Notes: generated by a model not told the origin, from the letters alone. Shown: positions 10,910 to 21,491, counted from the first letter of the stretch. The stretch: DNA of 64,000 bases from Brachionus plicatilis (GCA_010279815.1 QEOQ01000493.1:1-64000); one strand, 5' to 3'. A program made the numbers and translations.

Positions 10910-12773
10910 TGTCGTGTAAAATAAGCAAAATAATTTATTTTGCTAAAAAATGAAAAAAAGTGATCGTTTAAGTAAAATAAAAAAAATAATTATGATTTAA
11001 CTAAAATTTGCTATGTGTTTTACTTAAATAATTGTATTCGTCTTTTATTTACTAAAATTAAAAAAATAAATAATCCTTATTTAACTAAAAAAAATTTCAA
11101 TTTCAAAATAACTTAAAATGGACAATGTAATCGAACACAAGACCCGTTTTTATAAATTCGTCGAACAATATTCAAAAAACTCGAGAATGGTTTACACACA
11201 AGACGACTTCAAAAATAAAATCGAACAAATCGTTACAAATCGTTCGAATCCAAGTACCAAAGAAATGAAGATTTACAATTTATTTCAAGCATTCAAAGTA
11301 ATCGAAATTGGTGGAGTTAATCTTTTAGCGAAATTAGATGAAGAAGATAACTTAGTCAAATACATTTGTGCGTACGAAGAGTTATTTGACGAAATTGATA
11401 AGTATCATAAAACTGTTGGCCATGGTGGTATTCATAAAACGTTAAAGGAAGTAAAGAAGCATTTTGCAAATGTAACACTCAAATTCGTCAAAGCATACAT
11501 CGAGTTTTGTGTTGGTTGTCAAGAGAAAAATACAAAAAGTGGTAGCAAAAAAATTGTTGTCAAGCCGATCGTTTCAAATGGTTTCATGCATCGGGGACAA
11601 TTGGACTTAATGGATTTTCAATCGATGCCAGATGGGGTCTATAAGTGGATAATGCATTACCAGGACCATCACAATAAATTATCATTTTTATGTCCACTTA
11701 CCTCTAATTGTGCTAGAGAGGTAGCGCTAAGGTTAGTAGAGATTTTTACGTTCATAGGTGCCCCATTTATTTTACAAATGGACAATGGCCGTGAATTCGT
11801 TGCTAAGGTAATTTATCTAAGAAAAAAAAAGGTAAAAATCAATTATTAATTATTATAATTAAGATTATTGAAGACATAGAAAAATTGTTAGTTGGTAATG
11901 GTGATGACGAAGTTGAAGAAAATGAAATAGAAGAAATAGATGATGATATTGATGAAGCACCTATTGAGGTAAATGAGGGTGAGAAAAGGGGGAAAAAACG
12001 TAAGGAGCAAGAAGTAGAGGATAAGGATAAGGAAATTGAAGTTTATGAGGGACCAAGTTCTAAAATACCTTGTTTTGAGGCTAATGCGATAAAAATGGCT
12101 GATATACAACAAAGTTGTAATGCAAACTTAAGGAACACTGCTGAAAAAATGGCCCAACAACATATCAATAAGTTAGGGGAGGCTATGGTTGGTGATACTG
12201 TTCAAGTACCAGTACCAGATGTAGATAGAGGGCCTGCTGATCCTTCAAACCTCTAGCGTATATACTAAAAATAAATAATTCCCACATGAACTATCAATTA
12301 GCCACAAAGCATGGTATTATCTCAGGTTGGTTTTCTAGAAACATGTTTTCTATTTGTAAACAGAAATTGCTTAAATTTGAGGCTTTAGATTTGACAAAAG
12401 AACGTTCGTTAAGGGAAATTAACGGGCTTCATTCAATATCAGGGGGCCAAGGGTTTTTAAAATGCAATTGTAGTGGCAAATGTGAGCGCAATTGTACATG
12501 TAAAAAGAATGGGGTATTTTGTAATTCTAAATGTCACAAAAATAAAGCTGATAGTCAATGTAAAAATCAATTTCAAGAAAATTTTTATTAAATTGTTACG
12601 ACTTTAATTTTTTATTTTACTAAATAAATTTGTATTTTGTTAAAGTTCTTATTATTTTATTAAAACAAGATTATAGAATTGATCATTCTATTAAACTAAA
12701 AAAAAACGTATTATTTTTACTTAAATTATTATCATTTTAGTAAAATATTCGATTTTGCTTATTTTACACGACA
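10910..12773 (+). mobile_element. Ginger-type DDE DNA transposon, internally deleted
   Basis: The terminal inverted repeats are perfect for 22 bp: tgtcgtgtaaaataagcaaa at 10,910 onward and its reverse complement ending at 12,773. They are flanked by a 4-bp duplication, tata (10,906-10,909 and 12,774-12,777), as expected for Ginger elements, whose transposase resembles retroviral-like integrases. It interrupts the right inverted arm of the larger element. Confidence 0.9.
11118..12591 (+). pseudogene. Ginger transposase (integrase-like, KRBA2-like C-terminus), defective
   Basis: The ORF at 11,118-11,849 carries an H2C2 zinc finger (YHKTVGHGGIH, then CVGC) and the first two catalytic aspartates of the DDE fold (LDLMDFQ and QMDNGREF). 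After a possible 55-base intron or gap the frame resumes at 11,872 in an acidic linker. The segment that should carry the catalytic Glu is missing, so an internal deletion has removed it. A frameshift near 12,250 separates VGDTVQVPVPDVDRG from YQLATKHGIISGWFSRN and the cysteine-rich CXC-like end (CNCSGKCERNCTC). This order matches KRBA2-like proteins, which derive from Ginger. Confidence 0.8.
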
Positions 12774-13060
12774 TATATATATATATTTTTATACATTTAT
12801 TTAGGTTTAACTTTTATTAATAATAGTTAGGTTTTTATTATAAATAGTGATGATTTACAGCAAAATTAATGATGTTTTTTTTTATAAAATAGTGAAGAAT
12901 TTTTTTTTTCAAAAAGTGACGGTTTCAATTTAAAATAGTGATTATTTTTGTCAAAAATAGTGATAATTTTTAGTGATGTTTTCAATAAAAAATATTGATG
13001 ATTTACATTAAAATTAGTGATAAATATTGATAAAATTTAGTGACGTTTTCTATTAAAAAT

Positions 13061-13331
13061 TTTTTGCCACCATTTGTTTTTTGCCACCATTTGGATAAAA
13101 ATCCAAGTGTCCGATTGGTATTTGGATTCCAAGTTCCGAGTCTGTANTCAATAGTATAATTTGTCAACATTTTTTATTAATGGATAATTAAAAGAAAAAG
13201 AAAACATAATTTATCAGCTAATTAAATAATTAATTTAAAATAAGGAAAATTGAGCTTTTATATTGAATTTACGGTTTTATCCAAGTGTCCGATTGGTATT
13301 TGGATTCCAAGTTCCGAGTCTGTATGAATTA
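13061..13331. repeat. Rearranged lipase junction with local duplications and an N
   Basis: A 16-base unit (ttttgccaccatttg) occurs twice at 13,061-13,093. A roughly 49-base stretch of lipase coding sequence (TCCAAGTGTCCGATTGGTAT onward) occurs twice, at 13,098-13,146 and 13,277-13,325. The only ambiguous base of the window, N, is at 13,147 at the end of the first copy. Either the genome was rearranged here or the assembly was joined imperfectly. Confidence 0.85.
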
Positions 13332-13851
13332 CATCAACAAAATCAGCATCACTTTTATCCAGTCTAGAATTAGCAGGTTCTTTTACGAATAATGGTCCAG
13401 CAGGGTCCATACCACTTATTCTTGCTATTCGCTTGATTTTGCTGGCAAATCCACAAATATGAGCTCCCAAGCTATGCCCAATGCAATGAATATTTGACCC
13501 ATCCAGTCCAGCTTCATTTATAAAATCTGCCATTTTTTCACCCACTTTTTTTGTATTAGCTGCAGCAGAAAAGTAATTTGGGGGCCTAGCTCCCACACTC
13601 CATTCAACAACAATCACGTTCACATCATAAAATTTTAATAATTCATTTTTTATGCTTATCAATGACAAAGAATTTCCCGTAAAACCATGGACCAGAAATC
13701 GTGTCTCAGTTGTGAAGTTGAACCCGGAATTGATCAAATTTTGGGAGTCAACAATGACATGATTGTCAGTGCTTTTTTTTGTATACAATTCAAAGTTTGG
13801 CCAGCATTTGATGCTCAAAAACAGGCTAATAAATAAAAGATACCTAAACAT
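13258..13851 (-). pseudogene. Truncated secreted lipase, copy 1
   Basis: The reading starts at the Met equivalent to the intact copies (MFRYLLFIS) and stays collinear with them through the catalytic GHSLGAH serine and GMDPAGP aspartate. It leaves homology after PIGHLD (about residue 190) and stops seven codons later. The catalytic His region (CSH) and the exon 2 part are missing, replaced by the 5,222-13,060 insertion. Its detached 3' flank is at 4,880-5,221. The upstream TATA-like site is still intact, so it could be transcribed, but the product cannot complete the triad. Confidence 0.9.
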
Positions 13852-13929
13852 TTTTTTATTTTTGTTTTTTATACTTATTGAGCAATGCACAAATAAAAAA
13901 TTGGAAGATAAATTTTCAATGCCTCTTTC

Positions 13930-13937
13930 AATTTATA
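13930..13937 (-). promoter_or_regulatory. TATA-like box of lipase copy 1
   Basis: TATAAATT on the minus strand, about 80 bases upstream of the start codon, is conserved at the same place in all three lipase copies. Confidence 0.45.
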
Positions 13938-14438
13938 GACTCGAAAGATTAATCATTAGTTATTTTTAATATTGTTGTATGATAATGACACGCTTGAATG
14001 AGAAATAGAGTAATTCGAAAAGAAATGTTTGAAAAGAAAAGAAAATTCTAAAATCTTCTTTAACAACAATCATTCAATTATGAATCAAAAATTTAAAAGA
14101 GACTTTAATAGAAACAAAAATGACACTAACGAATGGCATCCTGAAGTTGATGATCAATTCAAAACATCATTTCAATTCAAAGAGTAATGTAATGTCATAT
14201 ATTACAAATTAATCTTTGGCTTAAATTGATTACGCTAGTAAAAAAAACTCAAAATGATAGGTAAATTAAAAAAATTCGCTAAGTAAAAAATTAAATTTGC
14301 TAGGTAGTTAAAAAGCTCAGTAAGGAAGTATTTTTTATTTGTTTTTCTAGCTAAAAAACAAAAAATGCTAGGTAAATTAGGAAAAATACCAGAGTTGTTT
14401 AAAAGTCCAGAAATAAAGTCCAAGTTAATGTAATGTAA

Positions 14439-14819
14439 TTTTTCTCACCCCAATTAACTTGACGTTCCAGGCTAATAAAATTATATTTTTTCTATATTTA
14501 GTACTCAAAAAATTATTCAAATTTTTCTCCTTCCAATAATTTTGATGTTCCAGGTTAAAAAAAGACGTCTTTCTCTTTAAATCGAATCTTTCAATTGGAA
14601 CAAATTTTTCCATTAACTAGATTTGACGTTCCTTGATAATAAAATACTTTTATCTCTTTATTTAGTAGTCAAATAATTATTCAAATTTTTTCGACATCAT
14701 TTTCACCATCACTTGTTTCAATTTCACAGATATGATCAGTTGAATCACATTATTTTTTAAACTTTCTCTTGAAATTATCTTTTTATTCTGGAACGTCAAG
14801 ATTAATGGGGGGAGAAAAA
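14439..14819. mobile_element. MITE with about 31-bp terminal inverted repeats, copy 1
   Basis: The left end (TTTTTCTCACCCCAATTAAC, 14,439 onward, then TTGACGTTCCAGG) is the reverse complement, with few changes, of the right end 14,788-14,819. Internally the TTGACGTTCC motif recurs at about 85-base spacing (14,459, 14,542, 14,628). Non-coding. The same element is at about 22,079-22,456. Confidence 0.65.
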
Positions 14820-14943
14820 TTTGGATATACATGGCATGGAAGGTTAGACATGGAAGGTTTAGAAAAATTCTTCAATAAATTGACATGAAAAATAGTCAAA
14901 TCTTTAATAGATCAAAAAGTTAAAACATTTTTTTTGTCCAGTT

Positions 14944-15069
14944 TGTTCAATTGTTTGCTTAGAGGATTCCATAGAATGTGAAAACTGTAGATTTTGGTAT
15001 AATTTTGATTGTGCAAAAGCAAGTAAATATTATCGAGCTGGAAAAGCTAAAAGTTGGATTTGTGAAAGT
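14944..15069 (+). pseudogene. Degenerate PHD finger fragment, copy 1
   Basis: Forty-two codons read CSIVCLEDSIECENCRFWYN, then FDCAKAS and finally WICES. This follows the PHD order C-x2-C, C-x2-C, Wyx-F-x-C, WIC-x-x. The usual zinc-binding His is Asn and the last Cys is Ser, and no stop-free frame continues downstream. A plausible splice acceptor (TTTGTCCAG) precedes it. It is probably a relic of the foldback element's own protein. The same fragment is at 22,585-22,710. Confidence 0.55.
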
Positions 15070-15255
15070 ATGGTTTTGACTGTGACAGGAACTAGATTTA
15101 CAAAATTTAACTGATATTTTTAATGTAAAATTTTCATTTAATCAAAATTGAACTATATAATAAATTTTTTTTTCGATTTTTTTGACGGAATTTTGGCCCA
15201 CTTAATTAAGCCTTTTTAATTAAGATGAGCCAAGAATAAAAAATTGAATTTAATT

Positions 15256-15868
15256 TTAGAAGACCGTGCGGTGGCCAGCCAACTATCGGCCGACTATTGA
15301 CGAACCGACCGTGTGATGGCCGGCCGGCCGTAAAACGGTTCAAAAGAAAAATTTATAGGCATTTAAAGTAGCATTTATTTAAAATTTAAAAAAATATCAA
15401 ATTTGATTTTTTTTTAAGAATTTTCTTTCAAATAATTTTTTTAGATTAATTTATGAAAATTTGTTGAGAGAAAATAAAAAAAAATTTCAGAACAAAATAG
15501 TCAAATAAATCATCATCGATTTTTATGAATTTAATTTTTTAATTTATTAAAATCTTTTTTAATAAAAGACTTTCTAAAATTCCGAATTCTAAAATTATAT
15601 ATATTTGTAATGATTTTTGAAAAATATCGAAAAAATTAGGGTTAATAATTAGACATTACCTAATATAAAATTTCGATAAATAATAAATGCTACTTTTAAT
15701 GCCTATAAATTTTTTTTAAACATCTTAGTAAAATTTTTTTTTTGGCCGTTTTGTGGTCGGCCGGTCACGTTCATTGGCCGTTAAATGAACCGGCCGCTTG
15801 ACGGCTGGTCAAGGTCTCTGCCATTTTTTTTCTGACCGGCAACGTGGCCTCTCGACCGGCCCCAACAC
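15256..15868. repeat. GGCC-rich nested inverted repeat, copy 1
   Basis: A left arm with GGCCGGCCGGCCGTAAAACGG and AAATTTATAGGCATTTAAAG (15,256-15,380) faces a right arm with AATAAATGCTACTTTTAATG and GGCCGTTTTGTGGTCGGCC (15,683-15,868). The GC-rich ends are conspicuous in this AT-rich sequence and resemble the GGCC motif next to the lipase 3' flanks. Confidence 0.7.
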
Positions 15869-16469
15869 TAATAATAAATTTTATAAATAAAAGTCTATCT
15901 TTTGTCTTTCTATATTTTGTCTTCCTCCCATTTTGACGTATAATTACGTTTCCTTGCCGACTAAATTTAACTTAATATTAAGTAGGCTCACTAAAAATTA
16001 TCTAAAATAATGAAATTATACCAATTAAATAACTTTTGTAGAATATTTTTATAAAATTTATGATAAAATAATTTTTCTATTAGTAAGCTACAAAAAATTT
16101 AAATTTTCCACTCGATTTGGTTCTTTGGATCTTTGTTGCGTTTGAACAGTTGTAAGGATGACGAAGAGCTTCGAGACATTTCATCCAAATTTCTGGATCT
16201 GGACAGCTCGTTGTCATTCTCGCCAACTAAATGGAATAAGTTTTTTAAAAAAAAATTATCTTCACCTTTTACTAAACAGTGTGATTGTCTAATTTTAGAT
16301 CTTATACTTTTATACAAAAAAATACTTTTCAAATTTTGAAAAAATTATAAAAAGATTACTCTTTGAATTGAAATGATGCTTTGAATTGATCATCAACTTC
16401 AGGATAGCATTCGTTAGTGTCATTTTTGTTTCTATTAAAGTCTCTTTTAAATTTTATGATACAAAATTG

Positions 16470-16960
16470 AATGATTTCTTTTAAAGAAGAGTAAGGAATT
16501 TTCTTTCCTTTTCGAAAATTAAATCAGGTTTTCTGAAGATTTTTATTTTTTTTAAATTTTGAATTAGCAAGAGATGCTAAATGATCAAACCACTATTATG
16601 AAATACATTATTATTATTAATTATTATTATAAAAAAGCTACAGCAAGACTAGCTTGCGGAGGCGTCCTACATGAGAGGTCGCCTATGGTAGCTCGTTGCA
16701 CATAATGAGAAGAAACACTGATAGAAATATACAATAAAAATTTTAGGGTTAAAAAAAGTTAAATAATTTTGCAAGAATAAAAAAATGTTTAAGTATCTTT
16801 TAAATACAATCAGTGTAAGATTGAATTATTTCTTTTAAAGAAGGGTAAGGAATTTTCTTTCCTTTTCGAAAATTAAATTAGGTTTTTTGAAGTTTTTTAT
16901 TTTTTTTAAATTTTGAATTAGCAAGAGATACTAAATGATCAATCCACTATTATAAATTAT
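16470..16960. repeat. Direct duplication flanking a retroelement tail
   Basis: About 130 bases (TTTAAAGAAGAGTAAGGAATT to CAAGAGATGCTAAATGATCAA) at 16,480-16,610 recur at 16,825-16,950. Between them lie an (ATT)n tract, a GC-richer stretch and a 25-base piece matching the lipase start (AAAAAATGTTTAAGTATCTT at 16,783). Confidence 0.65.
16603..16735 (-). mobile_element. SINE-like or 5'-truncated LINE 3' end with (AAT)n tail
   Basis: On the minus strand a GC-richer segment (CGACCTCTCATGTAGGACGC onward) ends in TTTTTTATAATAATAATT and further AAT units. Short retroelements with AAT tails look like this. No coding sequence is visible. Confidence 0.4.
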
Positions 16961-17202
16961 TTTGTTGGCAAAAAAATAATGATTTGGGTATTCATTTTTT
17001 TTTTCAAAATTATTAAACAAATAATTAAAAATGAATATCAAAAAAATTTAAAACAAGTAATTTAACAAAATCAAATAATTTTACAATTATATTAATCTAA
17101 AATATACGTATTATTAACACGCACGAAGCGGTAAAAATTCACTTGCATTTAACACTAATCTAGATCATTTTCTTAACACTCAAATTACTAAAATTTTCTA
17201 AC

Positions 17203-17240
17203 CCGTAGACTACCGACGTGTCATTTTTGACACGACATTC
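17203..17240 (+). mobile_element. Possible solo piggyBac-like terminus
   Basis: CTAA is followed by CCCGTAGACTACCGACGTGT and a perfect small palindrome CGTGTCA-TTTT-TGACACG (17,217-17,234). piggyBac-type ends start with CCC next to TTAA and carry just such an inner palindrome. No partner end or transposase is seen. Confidence 0.35.
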
Positions 17241-17373
17241 GAAAAAGAATTCAAAATGATAAATTCTTTATTGTGTCCAATCCTTCATGTAGTATAAATT
17301 TTGTTAAGAAAATAAATTTTGATTATTTTTTATAAAAAAATTTTGAAATTTAAACCATATAATCATAGTTAAC

Positions 17374-17990
17374 GTAACGAGTGGAGTTCCACAAGGAAGT
17401 GTTTTAGGACCACTACTTTACGTAATATTATTCAAAGATATCCCTGAGCTAGTAAATCATTTAATTAAGCAATTTGCAGATGACAGTTAGTTACTAGCCA
17501 CAATTAGAAGTAAAGCAGATCTTGCGACGCTTCTAAAAGATTAGGATGCACTCAACAAATGGTCTTTAGAATGAAATATGCTTTTTAATGTGAATAAATG
17601 AAAGGTGATGTAATTAAGTAAATCCGGTAAAAATAAGTTTTCTGACCTGAGACTGAATATAGATGGTTTGGATACTGATCAACATCTTGAATTTTTAGAT
17701 TCTGAAAAAGATTTTGGAGTGATTCTTTCACCAAATTTGAAGTTCTCAGAGCACATTAGGATGCAAGTAAATAAGGAAAATGCTATATTGGGTCAATTAC
17801 GGCGAACTTTTAGGTTCTAGACAATTGATTCGCTAAGACTATTGTTTTGCACATTCGTAAGACTTCATCTGGAATATGGCGCAGTAGTCTGGTCTCCTCA
17901 TACAGTAAAGGATATTAGAGTACTTGAGAATGTACAGAGAAGAGCCACAAAGTTAGTACCAAGAATCCGTAACTGGGGTCAAAATTTTTT
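17374..17990 (+). pseudogene. LINE reverse transcriptase fragment, second copy
   Basis: The reading opens with VTSGVPQGSVLGPLL (motif B region), continues through QFADDS, LRLNIDGLDTDQHLEFLDSE and [10 protein letters not shown], and ends at VPRIRN. Stops interrupt it (ADDS-stop-LL, KD-stop-DAL, SLE-stop-NML, VNK-stop-KVM). Two of these, KD-stop-DAL and VNK-stop-KVM, are identical to stops in 3,699-4,210, so both copies descend from an already dead one. Confidence 0.8.
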
Positions 17991-18769
17991 TTTGGCTAGG
18001 GGGGGGTCTGAATCTTTACAGCCTTATTTAAGGTATATCTTATTTAAGCTTTTTTATCTTAGAATTTAATCAATCGAATCTGCTCAATCGACACATTTTC
18101 TGATAGAGAATTAAATGCTCTATATTCTGAAGCGGTGGACGCACCACAACGACATCAACAACAACAAGACAAACAAAACATTTTAAATAAAAGAAATTTT
18201 AATTTTTAAATTGAAATTATTTTATAATTTATTTTTAATTTTTAAAGATGTCTAATTTTCTCGATCTTATTAATTTTGCAAATTTATGACAAGTCAAAAT
18301 GTTGATTAAAATAACTTTGTATGATTCATAAGATTTCACATTTAAATATTTGTTAAATTTTAAATCTAAAATTTATTATACTTTGAAGAAGAAGATTTAT
18401 TTGTCTTAATAAAAAAAATAAACAAACTCTTCTCTCATTTGATTCCCTTACTCAAATTCTCGTTGAGAATTCCCTAGAAGAGTGTCTGTTCCTAGCGGCA
18501 TTAGGTGTCTCCCCAGGCAATCTCATTAAATCTTAATCACACCCCTCAGTATACTCAAGGCCAGTTTGAACCCTCGAAGGTCAAACATTACAATTCTAAG
18601 CTGGTTGTCTTGAAAAAAAAAAGAATTGAGAATTTTGTTCTTAAAAAAATCGGAAAAAATTTGACATTTTTTAACTTTTTCGGGGTCTCCTTTTTTAATT
18701 CTGAAACTAGACAAAATTCTGAACAAAATGATGGTTTTACTTTTTTATTTTCTATTTTATTCTTCTTAA

Positions 18770-18910
18770 AAAAAAGTGTTCAAAATGAGACATTTTTAAA
18801 AAAATTGAAAAAAATAAAGTTTATTGAAAATTTATTCAAAATTTGTACCAAAATCTTTTTCTTTTTGATTTTTTTGGGGGTTATTCGACCATGCTGATCA
18901 CGAATATGAA
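18770..18910 (+). repeat. Repeat shared with 4,490-4,622
   Basis: Near-identical copy of the stretch downstream of the other RT fragment, ending in CATGCTGATCACGAATATGAA. Bases 18,000-18,770 hold low-complexity AT sequence with no gene that I can support. Confidence 0.8.
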
Positions 18911-19014
18911 CCAAAAAAAAAAAAGATTTTAGGATTGTGCCATATTTTTAGACAAAGCTGTATGCCTTCATTTGGCTTGCTGCTGTCGTGTAGCAAAAGT
19001 TAAGAATTCTACAT

Positions 19015-19715
19015 GGATATTCCCCCTTTAAATTTTCCCCCTCCAAATTTTCCTTTTAAAATTTCCCCATTAAAGATTTTCCCCGTTAAAGATTTTCCCC
19101 CTTATTAATTTTACCTCTTAATTGATTTCCCCTATAAAAAAATTCTCCTTTTATAATTAATCGAATAATTTATAATTTTTAAACATTTTTGAGTAATTAA
19201 ATTGATAAAAAGCGAAAAATAATAAAATGATCTAATTAAAAAACACTTTATAGTTTGACGAATACGCTAAAAAAAATTTTAAAAGGCGACATATTTATCT
19301 TCAATAATTCCTGATAAAAACCTTTGTGCTAATTCAATTAATTAATATTTACTCGTAAAAATTTAAGTAAATTCGACAATTTAATTTTTTATAATTTATA
19401 TTTATTTTAAAATTCAAATTTGAAATTTTTAATTTTTTGTTTACAAATTTAACTTTTACCATTTTAAAAATCTAAGAATATAATCAAATAATATATTTTT
19501 TTGTCTGTTTTTTCAAAAATCAAATTAAATATTGTGACCAGTAAAATTTTTTCTAAAGAAGATTTAAAAAAAATAATATTGTTCACAGAATTAAATTTTT
19601 AAAAAGGGGAATTTCAGTAAAGGCGAAAATAAAAAAAGGGGAAAAATTTACGGGGCAAAAAATAACGAGGGAATTTTTACGGGGGGAAAATTTAGAGGGG
19701 GAAAATTCATAAAAT
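19015..19715. repeat. C-run/G-run foldback element
   Basis: The left arm (19,018-19,135) is a degenerate tandem of AAATTTTCCCCC-like units spaced by about 15-20 bases. The right arm (19,600-19,712) is the complementary series of GGGG runs. The middle is AT-rich and non-coding. It sits only in the second copy of the duplicated segment, so it inserted there after duplication or was lost from the first. Confidence 0.65.
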
Positions 19716-19968
19716 ACCAAAGTTAAATACACTGGTTTAGAGTTGAAAAAATTTGTGAAAAAAACAACTTCAAAAAACGTAATATTGGTCCCTGGTATGA
19801 AAGAGAAGAAGAGCTAGAAAATTAATTTATGTTTTTATTACTTTTTATTTTAAATTTTTATGGTTGCCTCACTTTATGAACGAGTATTTATATTTTATTT
19901 TCTTTTTAAATTAATGAAGTACGACTAAAATATTTATGTTTTCAATTCACTATTTTACTTTGATAAAT

Positions 19969-20002
19969 AGGAGTAGTAGTAGGAGTAGTAGAAGTAGTAG
20001 TA
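19969..20002. repeat. AGT/AGG trinucleotide microsatellite
   Basis: About eleven units of AGT, with AGG and AGA variants, stand in otherwise unstructured sequence. Confidence 0.85.
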
Positions 20003-20169
20003 AATTGATCTATGTTTTCCTAACTTTAATATAATATTTCTATATGTTTTTTTCACGTTTCAATAAATTACAAAAAAACATATGTGTCTGTCTCTTATTT
20101 TATGTTTTTTTAACTCAATATATGTGAATTTCAACAAATGCCAAAAATGGATTTTGGTCAAATGACTAA

Positions 20170-20515
20170 ATTTTTGGCCGCCGGTCTGACCGTTTGACAC
20201 TGCTTACTATATAAATTGTTGGAGATTAACAATTATCTAATAAAAAACTATTTAAAAAGTATACTTGTATTTATCATTCATTAACCTGCCTTACAAAACC
20301 GTCAAAAATAAGACACAATTAATTGGTACTGATTTTGCTGAATTCCGCTGTAGGTGATCATAAGAAAAGACTGCATTTAACTAGCCATTCTGAATAAAAA
20401 ATTTCGTTTTTAATTAATTTATTAATTTAAGTTTTAGTTCGAGTAACAAAAAAGGACAAGAAGAATTAGGTATTTGAAGTTTATTTTAAATGAATTGTTA
20501 AATTTTTGAGCTGCG
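20170..20515 (-). repeat. Lipase 3'-flank repeat, copy 2
   Basis: Matches 4,880-5,221 directly and 26,540-26,885 in inverted orientation, beginning with the GGCCGCCGGTCTGACCGTTT motif. It contains the end of exon 2 and the 3' flank of lipase copy 2. Confidence 0.85.
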
Positions 20516-21491
20516 CTGTTGTTATAGCAGTGAGGAGGAGAATCACCTGTTTTGAGGAAATATATTCCCCTGGGGTAAGAATTCTTTGCATTATAGCCCA
20601 TTTGCACATAATTTTTATCACATAAATCAACCTGCTTCAAAAAATGATCTAAAACAAAAAAAATACCTTTTATTTAAAAAAAGTTTTATATTTACCATAG
20701 CTTGAACATTTGACTGCATTAAAATTACACATAGAAATACTTTCTGCATACAACTGATGACTCTTACTATGACTACATGATAAATATTCTCCAACATCTC
20801 CTTTTGGTTCAATTCTCATCCGGATTTTTTTAAATATTTCTTCACTACCCTTTGCATTAATTAAACCATTAGATTTTTGTAAACAACCATTTTGTTTTTT
20901 GCCACCATTTGGATAAAAATCCAAGTGTCCGATTGGTATTTGGATTCCAAGTTCCGAGTCTGTGTGAATTACATCAACAAAATCAGCATCACTTTTATCC
21001 AGTCTATAATTAGCAGGTTCTTTTACGAATTTTGGTCCAGCAGGGTCCATACCACTTATTCTTGCTATTCGCTTGATTTTGCTGGCAAATCCACAAATAT
21101 GAGCTCCCAAGCTATGCCCAATGCAATGAATTTTTGACCCATCCAGTCCAGCTTCATTTATAAAATCTGCCATTTTTTCAGCCACTTTTTTTGTATTATC
21201 TACAGCAGAAAAGTAATTTGGGGGCCTAGCTCCCACACTCCATTCAACAACAATCACATTCACATCATAAAATTTTAATAATTCATTTTTTATGCTTATC
21301 AATGACAAAGAATTTCCCGTAAAACCATGGACCAGAAATCGTGTCTCAGTTGTGAAGTTGAACCCGGAATTGATCAAATTTTGGGAGTCAACAATGACAT
21401 GATTGTCAGTGTTTTTTTTTGTATACAATTCAAAGTTTGGCCAGCATTTGATGCTCAAAAAAAAGCTAGTAAATAAAAGATACTTAAACAT
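20434..21491 (-). CDS. Secreted lipase of the pancreatic-lipase/PLA1 family, copy 2
   Basis: Two exons, 20,696-21,491 and 20,434-20,648, are joined across a 47-base GT-AG intron (phase 1), giving 336 residues. The junction restores the family's Cys-rich segment (KCSSYD-HFLKQVDLCDKN). A signal peptide covers about residues 1-16. The triad is Ser127 (GHSLGAH), Asp149 (GMDPAGP) and His241 (CSH). The loop between Asp and His is short, as in invertebrate phospholipase A1 proteins, so the substrate could be phospholipid or triglyceride. The protein ends in a hydrophobic run (YLILLVLFCYSN), which may be a GPI-anchor signal or simply a tail. The enzyme likely acts outside the cell. Copies 2 and 3 are nearly identical, differing at a few sites such as SAVDNTKK versus SAAANTKK. 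Confidence 0.92.

Larger units (their letters stand above)
5222..13060. mobile_element. Inverted-repeat element inserted in a lipase gene, itself hit by two insertions
   Basis: The inverted arms are 5281-5439 and 10,769-10,905, the latter continuing after the Ginger insertion at 12,778-12,792. A direct repeat is also present: 6095-6299 plus 10,705-10,746 equals 12,794-13,045, and this second copy shows the uninterrupted site of the LINE. The sequence carries many GTGAT/ATCAC motifs. Removing the LINE and the Ginger element leaves about 1.6 kb. I see no convincing transposase of its own, and no clean target duplication at the outer ends, because the lipase bases corresponding to 20,516-20,890 were lost on insertion. 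Confidence 0.65.
14045..16500. mobile_element. Foldback element with small ORFs in its arms and a degenerate PHD finger, copy 1
   Basis: Bases 14,045-14,187 and 16,349-16,500 are imperfect inverted repeats. Each arm carries the same short inward-facing ORF (35 codons, MNQKFKRDFNRNKNDTNEWH in the left arm, 14,080-14,187). The interior holds a MITE (14,439-14,819), a PHD-like fragment (14,944-15,069) and a GGCC-rich foldback (15,256-15,868). The whole block recurs upstream of lipase copy 2 but not copy 3, so it inserted before the tandem duplication. No transposase is recognisable. Confidence 0.6.

Noticed and set aside
17374..17990. TAG and TGA codons inside conserved RT sequence as a sign of a variant genetic code
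   Set aside because: Host genes here (TERT, lipases, TyrRS, MAN1) use TAA, TAG or TGA only as stops, and the RT copies also have frameshifts, so they are dead.
20892..21137. ORF antisense to lipase copy 2 (and its twin at 25,921-26,166)
   Set aside because: It mirrors the lipase frame and has no independent motif.
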